Part shown: in pieces, positions 20,501-33,200 of the stretch
Position numbering within the stretch: the first letter of the stretch is position 1
How the letters are laid out: every line of letters begins with the position of its first letter
Origin: Hypomesus transpacificus
Lineage: Eukaryota; Chordata; Actinopteri; Osmeriformes; Osmeridae
DNA length: 64,000 nucleotides
Assembly: GCF_021917145.1 (NCBI RefSeq)
Contig: NC_061065.1
Span: 2,252,767-2,316,766, forward strand
Reading direction: 5' to 3'
The notes under the pieces: generated by a model
Told to the model about the DNA's origin: nothing
Databases searched by the model: none
The model's input: only the letters and a program-made list of their open reading frames with translations
Translations under genes and position numbers: made by a program

Positions 20501-23500
20501 TCCACTGTGTGTGTGTGTGTGTGTACCTCTGGTTCTCCAGTATCGTGGTTGGTCTGGATGAGGATCTTCCCCAGCCGGATGTCTTTACATACAGCCATGA
20601 GAGCCTGCTCCATGGTCTCCCCCGCCCTGAGGATGGACACACCTGTGATCTACACACACACACACACTTTTACATGAGTTCAACTGTTTTCTAAACTGAC
20701 ATTTCCCGAGCAGCTCACGAGCCAGGGCGAGTGGTGGGACTTACTCTCTGGCCACTCAGCCTCTTCCCCTCGTAGAAGGAACCCTGGGGGGTCTCCACCG
20801 ACACGGCCTGGAGGGGGCAGGAGGAGGAGGGGGCAGGAGGAGGAGGGGGCAGGAGAAGGAGGGGGCAGGAGGAGGAGGGGCAGGAGGAGGAGGGGGCAGG
20901 AGGAGGAGGAGGGGGCAGGAGGAGGAGGGGGCAGGAGGAGGAGGAGGCAGGAGGAGGAGGAGGGGGCAGGAGGAGGAGGGGGCAGGAGGAGGGGGCAGGA
21001 GGAGGAGGGGGCAGGAGGAGGAGGAGGGGGCAGACAGGAGGAGGGGGCAGGAGGAGGAGGGGGCAGGAGGAGGAGGAGGGGGCAGGAGGAGGAGGAGGCA
21101 GGAGGAGGAGGCAGGAGGAGGAGGGGGCAGGAGGAGGAGGGGGCAGACAGAAGGAGGGGGCAGGCGGAGGAGGGGGCAGGAGGAGGAGGGGGCAGGAGGA
21201 GGAGGAGGGGGCAGGAGGAAGAGGGGGCAGGAGGAGGAGGCAGGAGGAGGAGGGGGCAGGAGGAGGAGGAGGCAGGAGGAGGAGGAGGGGGCAGGAGGAG
21301 GAGGGGGCAAGAGGAGGAGGAGGCAGGAGGAGGAGGAGGGGGCAGGAGGAGGAGGGGGCAGGAGGAGGAGGCAGGAGGAGGAGGAGGGGGCAGGAGGAGG
21401 AGGCGGCAGGAGGAGGAGGAGGGGGCAGGAGGAGGAGGAGGGGGCAGGAGGAAGAGGGGGCAGGAGGAGGAGGCAGGAGGAGGAGGGGGCAGGAGGAGGA
21501 GGAGGCAGGAGGAGGAGGAGGGGGCAGGAGGAGGAGGGGGCAAGAGGAGGAGGAGGGGGCAGGAGGAAGAGGGGGCAGGAGGAGGAGGCAGGAGGAGGAG
21601 GGGGCAGGAGGAGGAGGAGGCAGGAGGAGGAGGAGGGGGCAGGAGGAGGAGGGGGCAAGAGGAGGAGGAGGCAGGAGGAGGAGGAGGGGGCAGGAGGAGG
21701 AGGGGGCAGGAGGAGGAGGCAGGAGGAGGAGGAGGGGGCAGGAGGAGGAGGCGGCAGGAGGAGGAGGAGGGGGCAGACAGAAGGAGGGGGCAGGAGGAGG
21801 AGGGGGGAGGAGGAGGAGGGGGCAGGAGGAGGAGGGGGCAGGAGGAGGAGGGGGCAGGAGGAGGAGGGGGCAGGAGGAGGAGGAGGCAGGAGGAGGGGGC
21901 AGGAGGAGGAGGGGGCAGGAGGAGGAGGAGGCAGGAGGAGGAGGAGGGGGCAGGAGGAGGAGGGGGCAGGAGGAGGAGGGGGCAGGAGGAAGAGGGGGCA
22001 GGAGGAGGAGGAGGGGGCAGACAGGAGGAGGGGGCAGACAGGAGGAGGGGGCAGGAGGAGGAGGAGGGGGCAGGAGGAGGAGGGGGCAGACAGGAGGAGG
22101 GGGCAGGAGGAGGAGGAGGGGGCAGGAGGAGGAGGGGGCAGGAGGAGGAGGGGGCAGGAGGAGGAGGGGGCAGGAGGAGGAGGAGGGGGCAGGAGGAGGA
22201 GGGGGCAGGAGGAGGAGGAGGGGGCAGGAGGAGGAGGGGGCAGACAGGAGGAGGGGGCAGACAGGAGGAGGGGGCAGGAGGAGGAGGGGGCAGGAGGAGG
22301 AGGGGGCAGGAGGAGGAGGAGGGGGCAGGAGGAGGAGGGGGCAGGAGGAGGAGGAGGCAGGAGGAGGAGGAGGGGGCAGGAGGAGGAGGAGGCAGGAGGA
22401 GGAGGAGGGGGCAGGAGGAGGAGGAGGGGGCAGGAGGAGGAGGGGGCAGGAGGAGGAGGAGGGAGGAGGAGGGGGCAGGAGGAGGAGGGGGCAGGAGGAG
22501 GGGGCAGGAGGAGGAGGGGGCAGGAGGAGGAGGAGGGGGCAGACAGGAGGAGGGGGCAGGAGGAGGAGGGGGCAGACAGGAGGAGGGGGCAGGAGGAGGA
22601 GGGGGCAGGAGGAGGAGGGGGCAGGAGGAGGAGGAGGCAGGAGGAGGAGGAGGGGGCAGGAGGAGGAGGGGGCAGGAGGAGGAGGAGGAGGCAGGAGGAG
22701 GGGGCAGGAGGAGGAGGGGGCAGGAGGAGGGGGCAGGAGGAGGAGGGGGCAGGAGGAGGAGGAGGGGGCAGACAGGAGGAGGGGGCAGGAGGAGGAGGGG
22801 GCAGGAGGAGGAGGGGGCAGGAGGAGGAGGGGGCAGGAGGAGGAGGAGGGGGCAGGAGGAGGAGGGGGCAGGAGGAGGAGGAGGCAGGAGGAGGAAGAGG
22901 CAGGAGGAGGAGGAGGGGGCAGGAGGAGGAGGGGGCAGGAGGAGGAGGAGGCAGGAGGAGGAGGCAGGAGGAGGAGGGGGCAGGAGGAGGAGGAGGGGGC
23001 AGGAGGAGGAGGGGGCAGACAGGAGGAGGGGGCAGGAGGAGGAGGAGGGGGCAGGAGGAGGGGGCAGGAGGAGGAGGAGGGGGCAGGAGGAGGAGGGGGC
23101 AGGAGGAGGAGGGGGCAGGAGGAGGAGGAGGGGGCAGGAGGAGGAGGGGGCAGGAGGAGGAGGGGGCAGACAGGAGGAGGGGGCAGGAGGAGGAGGGGGC
23201 AGGAGGAGGAGGGGGCAGGAGGAGGAGGAGGGGGCAGGAGGAGGAGGGGGCAGGAGGAGGAGGGGGCAGACAGGAGGAGGGGGCAGGAGGAGGAGGAGGG
23301 GGCAGGAGGAGGAGGGGGCAGGAGGAGGAGGGGGCAGACAGGAGGAGGAGGGGGCAGACAGGAGGAGGAGGGGGCAGACAGGAGGAGGGGGCAGACAGGA
23401 GGAGGAGGGGGCAGACAGGAGGAGGGGGCAGACAGGAGGAGGAGGGGGCAGGAGGAGGAGGGGGCAGACAGGAGGAGGGGGCAGACAGGAGGAGGGGGCA

Positions 23501-26500
23501 GGAGGAGGAGGGGGCAGAAAGGAGGAGGGGGCAGACAGGAGGAGGGGGCAGGAGGAGGAGGGGGCAGGAGGAGGAGGGGGCAGGAGGAGGAGGGGGCAGA
23601 CAGGAGGAGGGGGCAGGAGGAGGAGGGGGCAGGAGGAGGAGGGGGCAGGAGGAGGAGGGGGCAGGAGGAGGAGGGGGCAGACAGGAGGAGGGGGCAGGAG
23701 GAGGGGGCAGACAGGAGGAGGAGGGGGCAGACAGGAGGAGGAGGGGGCAGACAGGAGGAGGAGGGGGCAGACAGGAGGAGGAGGGGGCAGACAGGAGGAG
23801 GAGGCAGACAGGAGGAGGAGGCAGACAGGAGGAGGGGGCAGACAGGAGGAGGAGGGGGCAGGAGGAGGGGGCAGAAAGGAGGAGGGGGCAGGAGGAGGAG
23901 GAGGCAGACAGGAGGAGGAGGGGGCAGGAGGAGGAGGAGGCAGACAGGAGGAGGAGGGGGCAGGAGGAGGAGGGGGCAGGAGAGAGAAGACACCTGTAAG
24001 TTTAACTAAGATTTTGTGAAGCTGTAGCAGGTGATCTTATAAAATAATTTAACAATTAGTTGTCAGAATGCTCCAGATCGAGTTTGATTGACGGGTTTCA
24101 CAAAATAAGCCAAGGAGGATAGCCCGTCTCCCTGAACTTGATTGGCTGGAACAGAAGTGCTGGAACATAATTGGCTGAAAAGTAGCGGGCTGTTAGTTGA
24201 CATTCCACTGGCTCTGAGCTGTCTGTGTTGCTGAACCTCTCTCAAAGAACCTCATGATCTTACACCTGTTTACAGAGAACAAAACTATTTACAGAAAAAA
24301 GTCCTACCTATTGTAAGTGTGTGTTGTTAATCTGTGTGTGTGTGTGCAGGGCTAGCACACCTTGAGGGGCAGGAAAGAGAGAGCATGTTCAATCAGGAGT
24401 CTCATCAGTCTCTTGGAGTAAAAGATGAACTCGTCACGATTCGTATCCTTGTTCCTGTCAGAGGCAGTTATTCACACATCGTTAGAGGGTATGACAGACA
24501 TATAGACAGATATATACAGAGACAGACAGAGAGAAAGAGAGATGGAGAGACAAAGAGAGATAGATAGAGAGCTGTTCACCTGATGATGGTGTGCATCCCC
24601 CGGACCTGAGGTGTGCTCTCCATGACACTGAGAGTCTCTGGAAGGGGCTGCCCCTGGTGGGCCGAGGCCAGGGCCGACCTGCCATACACACACAGTCAAA
24701 TTACTGCCCCCCGGTGGACAGACTGCCGTACTGCAGACCTGCCATACACAGTCACAATACTGACCCCTGTTGCCAGACTGCAGTACTGTAGCCTACCAAT
24801 ACAGCCTGCAAATGTGGGGTTTTGGTGTCGTTTGATAAAAGGGAGCCACAGAGCACACAGAAGGTCTTTTTGTCCAACACAGTGTTGATATCTGATCCTA
24901 CGTTCCCTGTCTATCACCCCCCCCCCTCTGATCTAACATGACTGGCTGGCTGAAAGCTGTGAGCTCCACATAGCTGCTCCCCCCAGCCCAGCCCAGCCCT
25001 GGGGGGTTCTGGAGGCTGCATTGGCTGCGTTGCCACAGGGTAGTTGAGATGACCTCACAGGTGAAGGACAAGCACCTGTGGCCCCCAGGCACCAGACTGA
25101 CCCAGAGGAAAACACACTGATATTTGACTGTTGTTGGGATGAGACATTAGTGGCTGTGTGGACACTGAGCAGGACGGTGGAAGGAGGTTATTCTGGCAAC
25201 AACAGCATGGTGTCGTCTGGTGTGTTCCAGATGCTCATCACACTAGAATCCAGTATCACTGGAAAATTATTTAAAAAAAATATGTATAACATTTATATTA
25301 AAAATATTAAATTGTATACATTTTAATCTATAATTGTATTATATTTTTATACAATTAACATTTTTATAATCTGTACAATTGTATTAATGTTGACATTTAT
25401 GTTCATTTCAATCTATTAAAATGTATGAATTTGAAAGTATACAATTGTATTCATTTGAATGTGGATGTGTTATTAATGTGGATATGTTGCATGCAGGCCT
25501 AAATATCTGCTGACCTGGTGTGTGTCAGGAAGTCATATGACATGTTATTACAATGAAAGACACTGTTATAACATGTTATGAGCGTGGGTATGACACACTG
25601 TTGTTGCCAGTAGAGGAGTAAGATATGCACACTGCCTCACTACAAAGCACTGCAGCTGTTCTGAACCAACACAACGTGAAGCAGCTAGTCAACACCACAG
25701 GGATGCACCACAAACAAGCAATCTGTTACAAAAATATAAAGTATCAAAAGATAAAGAAAACAGGCCGTCAGCAGACACGTTAGGTTCTGAGGTTAACAAC
25801 ATAACGCTAGAAATTCAACCAAAGAGGGATTCTTGGTCTAAACTAAGGTAGGAAGATGCAGGATGGTATCCTCACATGTCCCAGCGCTGCTTCCTCTGCA
25901 CAACACAAGGAGGCAGACGCCAAGGAAGAGGAGAGAGGAGGAAGAGAGAGAAGAAGATCGCCATTAGAGAGCAGCACAGCCCCTATCCCTGGTGTAGCTG
26001 AGGGGGAGGAGGAGGGAGGGGGCGTCCAAAGCTCTGTGCTCCAGGGGGAACAGTCCAAATCTGTGTGTGTGTGTGTGTGTGTGTTACAGCCCGACCAATA
26101 AAGGATTTCTTAGGCCGATACGAATATTTGGTGATTAAAAAATCTGATATTCCGATATATCAATTAAAAACAATAAATAAAAAACAATCTGAAATGCGTA
26201 ACAAAACCAACTGATTTCCTGACATTAGTTATTTGTAGTTGTAGCGCAGACTATACACAGTATAAAAGGTGTGTCTGATTTATGACGGCTGGCGGCAGAG
26301 CTGGGTGGAGCCGCAGACACCCCCCCCCCCCGGGGACAGCACCCTGAACACGTGGAGGTTAAGGCAGAGGAGGCGTGGCCAGTCTTGTAGCTCTGCACAT
26401 GCAGGACTTATTCTTGGATGTATGAATCACAAGGTGATCGTACTGCCCTCGTGGAAACGTGTTGAACGCGTTCACGTCATCGAATATATGGGACATAAGA

Positions 26501-27205
26501 TTCCAAAGTGAAGTCTGTGTGACGGATGTGCTACTGACAGACTGAACACTCTCCTTCTGTCACTCCTGCTGCCTCAGCTCTGGGTGAGATAAGGGAAACC
26601 AGAGGCAGAACAAAGGGTAGAGGAGAGAGAGGGAGAAGGGAGAGGAGAGAGGAGAAAGGGAGAGGAGAGAGGGAGAGGAGAGAGGGAGAGGAGAGAGGGA
26701 GAGGAGAGGGAGAGGAGAGAGGGAGAGGAGAGAGGGAGAGGAGAGAGGGAAAGGGAGAGGAGAGAGGAGAGAGGGAGAGGAGAGAGGGAGAGGAGAGAGG
26801 GAGAGGAGAGAGGGAGAGGAGAGAGGGAGAGGCGGGGGGGGGGTGGGCAGTCATACCTTACTGTGATCTCACGCTGGGATGGTTAAAGGGGTTCAGGGTA
26901 CAGCAAGTATTTCATTACACACACACACATACAAACACACGGGAGAGAAATAAAAACCATGAAATGAGACAAGCATTCAATGCCTTTTTCCACCCCACCC
27001 CCTTCTCCCGCCCCAAACACACACAACCCTTTAATGAAGGGAGTCCACACAGACCCATCAAGCAGTGGTATTCATGCTGCAACTCAAGATCCCATTAATC
27101 ACTCACACACACACACACACACAACGCCACTGGCTGTGAGAAGCACTTCTATTCTTCCTTTCCATTATCTCAGATGAGCCATGGGCCAGTAGCCTTATAT
27201 TATGT

Positions 27206-27245
<40 letters not shown>

Positions 27246-30200
27246 TGTGTGGTGTGTGTGTATGGCCAGTGCTCAGATTCAATAACAGGGATGAGTGCAC
27301 ACATGGGTATTCAACTCGATGTCTCTGAGGCTGTGAACATAGTGCTGAGATGTCTCCTTATACATTGTATTCATTCAGCAGATGCCTTCATCCACAACGA
27401 CGTAGAAATAGTAAAGGTAGAAGGTACAGCAGAACATCAAGGATCAGGAGGAGGAGGTTCCGTCCTGTCGCTAGCCACCCTACCTGGGGGTCGTCTTGAG
27501 ACACAAAGCATTCCATCTGATCTTCTTTGTAAGGGCTGTGTCTGGAGGGGGCGTGGCTATGCCTGGAGGGGCGTGGTCATGTATGGAGGGGGTGTGGTCA
27601 TGTATGGAGGGGGCGTGGCCATGTCTGGATGGGGCATGGCTGTGTTGTCACCTACCTTCTCCAGCTGGCTGTGGACATGCTGCACAATCAGGTCCAACGC
27701 TACAAAGTTCTCTCCCCCTTACAAAAACACACACATGAGTACACACACACACACAACACAAGTACACACTCACTTATTTTCTATCCTAGTGTTCTCCCCT
27801 CACCTCTGGGCACCACGATGTCTGCCACTGGTACTGTGGGTTCTATGTACTGCTCAAACGCCGGCTTCACAAACTTGTTGTACTGCTTGATGACCCCGTT
27901 GATGTCGCGGCCGCGCTCCGAGATGTCCCTCTTCAGACGCCGTACTAGACGGATGTCTGAGTCTGTGTCCACAAACACCTTCATGTCCAGCAGCTGTGGA
28001 CCGCAGGAGAAACGTCACTGATATGCTTCTACAGAGAGTTGGGTGTTAGACAGACAGGCAGCCTGGCAGGCAGACAAAACAAATGTGAAACGAAAAGGAG
28101 ACAGGTAACTAAAACCCAGTTGACATCACTGCTCCAGTACTGAGCTCAACATGCCTTCATCACAGTCAGGGGACAGGCAGCGCTAACATGCTTCAGCAGA
28201 GCTAGTTATACAGAGAGCAGGAGAGGGAAAACAGGAGACTCAATATTACTCAGGAGGAGAGAGAGAGGACAGCATTGTGTGTGTGACTAGATATTACTCA
28301 AGAATGCCAACGAGCCAGTCAGGATGCTGTAAATTTACTCGTTAACAACCGACCAACCAGACAAAGCGGTGCTGGGTCAGCAGAGCTGTCAGCCTATAGG
28401 AGGAGGCGGATGAGGAGTGTGATATGCATGACAGCCTCTGATAGGTCACAGACCTCAGCTCTACATCACAAGCTAAAACGCCATTCTGGGAAGGTGTGTG
28501 TGCTTGCTGGACCCTTGGTATTAGGGCTGGGCGATATATTGAATATTAGTGATAATATCGCAATAATTTTGATGACAATGTAAAATTTGGAGAAACAAAT
28601 TGTTGCTGGTCCTTGTGTTGCTTGGGTTTTAAGATCACCGTCTGTCTCTTCTGTGTTCACACACACACAATGCTCACAAAGAGCATGTGTACAAACTGAA
28701 AATTGAATTGTTTCATGTGAGGTCCATTTTGTCAAGTCGCAAGTACCACATTATGGCAACTGTTTAAATTTGCACTGCACATTTGTTCTATCTTTGTATT
28801 TGTTTTATCTTGTATTTGTCTGTCTTTTGCTATGTTTTGTATTGTGCTATGGACAGTTTTGTGTGTGTCTGGAATAAAGAAAAAAGAATTATAATAATAT
28901 TTAAATTGTTTTTGTTGTTTTCTAATCGGGACAAAATCTTTATTTTTATGCAAATGAAAACATGTCGAGATATATATCAAATATCGAAAACATTTTGACA
29001 ATATCGAGAATTTTGACAATATCGAGATTTCTTTTTTTTCTTTTTTATATATGGCCCAGCCCTACTTGGTACCTAGCCTATGTACAGTGTATAACCTGTT
29101 TGAGGGCCAAGGGCCCTACTTGGTATATAGCCTATGTACAGTGTATAACCTGTTTGAGGGCCAAGGGCCCTACTTGGTATATAGCCTATGTACAGTGTAT
29201 AACCTGTTTGAGGGCCAAGGGCCCTACTTGGTATATAGCCTATGTACAGTGTATAACCTGTTTGAGGGCCAAGGGCCCTACTTGGTATATAGCCTATGTA
29301 CAGTGTATAACCTGTTTGAGGGCCAAGGGCCCTACTTGGTATATAGCCTATGTACAGTGTATAACCTGTTTGAGGGCCAAGGGCCCTACTTGGTATATAG
29401 CCTATGTACAGTGTATAACCTGTTTGAGGGCCAAGGGCCCTACTTGGTATATAGCCTATGTACAGTGTATAACCTGTTTGAGGGCCAAGGGCCCTACTTG
29501 GTATATAGCCTATGTACAGTGTATAACCTGTTTGAGGGCCAAGGGCCCTACTTGGTATATAGCCTATGTACAGTGTATAACCTGTTTGAGGGCCAAGGGC
29601 CCTACTTGGTATATAGCCTATGTACAGTGTATAACCTGTTTGAGGGCCAAGGGCCCTACTTGGTATATAGCCTATGTACAGTGTATAACCTGTTTGAGGG
29701 CCAAGGGCCCTACTTGGTATATAGCCTATGTACAGTGTATAACCTGTTTGAGGGCCAAGGGCCCTACTTGGTATATAGCCTATGTACAGTGTATAACCTG
29801 TTTGAGGGCCAAGGGCCCTACTTGGTATATAGCCTATGTACAGTGCTTAATAACCCTCTTTATAGAAAAACAAGTCCGCCAGCAAGCCACAACTAAAGTG
29901 ATTTATAAATTAAACTACAAATTAAATCAAACTAGATCCTGGTACCTTAAATAAAGGGGATGTTCATGTTATGCTCATGTGAGAATCATGTTTATTAAAA
30001 ACAGCAGATTAAACTGTGTCCTGAGAGGCTGGTTGTCGAGGGTTACTCAGCAGATTGAGAGAGAGAGAGACGTGCCAAAAGATACCATGTTTAGATTAAA
30101 GAGCAAATTGAAGCCTCAATGGAGTCCAGACTTCAATAGATCCTGGTGAAACACACCAGGTCTCACCCACCTGGTAAAACACTCCAGGTCTCACCCACCT

Positions 30201-33200
30201 GGTAAAACACTCCAGGTCTCACCCACCTGGTAAAACACTCCAGGTCTCACCCACCTGGTAAAACACTCCAGGTCTCACCCACCTGGTAAAACACTCCAGG
30301 TCTCACCCACCTGGTAAAACACTCCAGGTCTCACCCACCTGGTAAAACACTCCAGGTCTCACCCACCTGGTAAAACACTCCAGGTCTCACCCACCTGGTG
30401 AAACACTCCAGGTCTCACCCACCTTCAGAAGCTCTTTGTTGGCAAAAGCCAGAATCCCCTCAAAGATGACCACATTGGCTCCATACACAGTTTTCTGGAG
30501 AGAGAACACACACATCATTCCTACAGGATGCAGAGTTTGGTGTCTGTGTGTGTCTGTGGCAGTGTGTAGTTTGGGGTGTACCCCCCTCCCCACACACACG
30601 CGTGCGGCGCTCACCCAGTCCTTGCGCCGGCAGTGGGAGGTGAAGTCGTAGACGGGAACTTTGACGCTCTTGCCCTTCTTCAGCTTCCTCAACACTGTCA
30701 CCAGCAGCTCAAAGTCAAACGCCTCCGGGTGGTCAAAGTTATACTCGTTCCTGGAGGCCAACTCCTGCTCCTCTCTGGTTAGGACCTGGCGGGGGAGGAA
30801 GGGAGAGGAGGGGAGAGGAGGAGGAGAGAGGAGGAGGAGAGGAGGAAGGGTGGAGGAGGAGTGGAATGAACATAGGAGATAGAGGCAGAGTAAAGTAAGG
30901 TTGTTTCTCTATATAACAGAAAACATTGACTCCTGGGCCCAACCCAGTTAAGGACAGAATTCATAGTTATTTCATTAGTTCACTTATCTGCAAGGGCGTT
31001 GAAGCAACCTCAGATTAGGATTAGTGACCAGTCTCTTGGGAACACAGATTATTCCACAGACTACAGCACTGTCTCAAGGATCAACTCACCTGAAGATAAT
31101 TTACTGCTAAATATCTCATAATTCATGCTAATATGATTGATATTGTGAAAACAACCATCTGAAAAGGCTGCAGAGTTGAATATATGAAGTTTAAGGCAGG
31201 CAGAGTCAGTGTAGGTGACATGTAAGGCAGGCAGAGTCAGTGTAGGTGACGTGTACGGCAGGCAGAGTCAGTGTAGGTGACGTGTAAGGCAGGCAGAGTC
31301 AGTGTAGGTGACATGTAAGGCAGGCAGAGTCAGTGTAGGTGACGTGTAAGGCAGGCAGAGTCAGTGTAGGTGACGTGTAAGGCAGGCAGAGTCAGTGTAG
31401 GTGACGTGTAAGGCAGGCAGAGTCAGTGTAGGTGACGTGTAAGGCAGGCAGAGTCAGTGTAGGTGACATGTAAGGCAGGCAGAGTCAGTGTAGGTGACGT
31501 GTAAGGCAGGCAGAGTCAGTGTAGGTGACGTGTAAGGCAGGCAGAGTCAGTGTAGGTGACGTGTAAGGCAGGCAGAGTCAGTGTAGGTGACGTGTAAGGC
31601 AGGCAGAGTCAGTGTAGGTGACGTGTAAGGCAGGCAGAGTCAGTGTAGGTGACGTGTAAGGCAGGCAGAGTCAGTGTAGGTGACGTGTAAGGCAGGCAGA
31701 GTCAGTGTAGGTGACGTGTAAGGCAGGCAGAGTCAGTGTAGGTGACGTGTAAGGCAGGCAGAGTCAGTGTAGGTGACGTGTAAGGCAGGCAGAGTCAGTG
31801 TAGGTGACGTGTAAGGCAGGCAGAGTCAGTGTAGGTGACGTGTAAGGCAGGCAGAGTCAGTGTAGGTGACGTGTAAGGCAGGCAGAGTCAGTGTAGGTGA
31901 CGTGTAAGGCAGGCAGAGTCAGTGTAGGTGACGTGTAAGGCAGGCAGAGTCAGTGTAGGTGACGTGTAAGGCAGGCAGAGTCAGTGTAGATGACGTGTAA
32001 GGCAGGCAGAGTCAGTGTAGGTGACGTGTAAGGCAGGCAGAGTCAGTGTAGGTGACGTGTAAGGCAGGCAGAGTCAGTGTAGGTGACGTGTAAGGCAGGC
32101 AGAGTCAGTGTAGGTGTGTGGTCGGCCATGTTCTGCATCAACTGAAACCCCCTTCAGTACGGCCTCGTTCACCACACACCCAAACGCTTCTTGTTAGAAC
32201 ACATTTCATGAACTCTACTTGAGGTACGATCAACAGTTTCTGTATTATTCTACTGGTCCTGGAAAGACCCTCCCATCACAGCTACCCCGGGCTGTAAAAC
32301 CAGTACACCCAGAGCTACTGTACCTTGTAGAAGGAGTCCATGGAGAGTAGAACCACCCAGGGAACATCGAGGGCTTCTATGATCTTATTGGCTACGGTGG
32401 TCTTCCCAGAAGCACTTCCTCCACACAAGCCTGCAACAGGAAACATGTTTTTAGAACCTTTTATCCAGTGTCTCCATGTCGACCCACTGAAAAAGAGAGG
32501 GCTGATGCAACACATCAAACTGATTAGATTCAAGACTGCTGACTACACAACTCCTTATGAGCAGTCTATATACACTAGAGACTACAGCAGATCCTTGACA
32601 CCCTGCTGTTCTTCCTACATGCACTCTTTGTATGTCGCTTTGGATAAAAGCGACTGATAAATGAAAAACTCTCTTTCTCTCTCTCTCTCCCTCATCCCTC
32701 TTCTCTCTCTCCCCCTCCACCTCCCTCGCCATATCCTCTACCTCCACTAGTTAATCAAACTTGTGTTTTGGGGGACAAATAGAGTCCGTGGAGACAGATC
32801 GAAAATGTGTCACCGATGACGAAGGCCTCTTTGAAGGTGGTGCCGGTGACGTTGTACCAGGGTGGGCGCCCGGCCGTGTAGATCGTCCTCTTATTGGTCC
32901 TCAGCAGGGGGGGCTCGGTCTTGCTCTGGCTGGTTGTCCGTTTCCGCGGCGACAGAGAAGATGTCAAAGGGCAGTTGAGAAGGCTGTCCAGGGAATCGTC
33001 TCCGCTTCCGCTGCCACGACGTGTGACACGGAGGAGCAGAGAAAACAGACACAGATTACCTCAAGAAACGAATCACTGTTATCAAAGTTGGTACTGTGCG
33101 TCAAGCAGTCAGATAGAAGTGATTTCATACAGGTTTAATCACTGATGGCTCGCAGTGACCTCGACAATCATATTCACCATCAGAAATGCCCTTTTAGCTC

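Noticed and set aside
20715-23993. 1092-codon Ser/Pro/Leu/Cys open frame
   Set aside because: Translation of the GGAGGAGGGGGCAGGA array in a uckl1 intron.
26560-26600. Alternative uckl1 microexon at CACCCAG|AGCTGAGGCAGCAG
   Set aside because: Needs phase 0 at its start and then reads AGC TGA, an immediate stop; the site at 26857-26873 fits phase and homology.
28962-29954. 330- and 281-codon frames with an 18-residue repeat
   Set aside because: The unit is exactly 54 bases, so any stop-free frame stays open; two frames are open equally and the array sits in an intron beside a MITE.
30148-32118. CRISPR-like look of the 28-base and 31-base arrays
   Set aside because: Units are directly contiguous with no unique spacers, and they lie in introns of a vertebrate gene.
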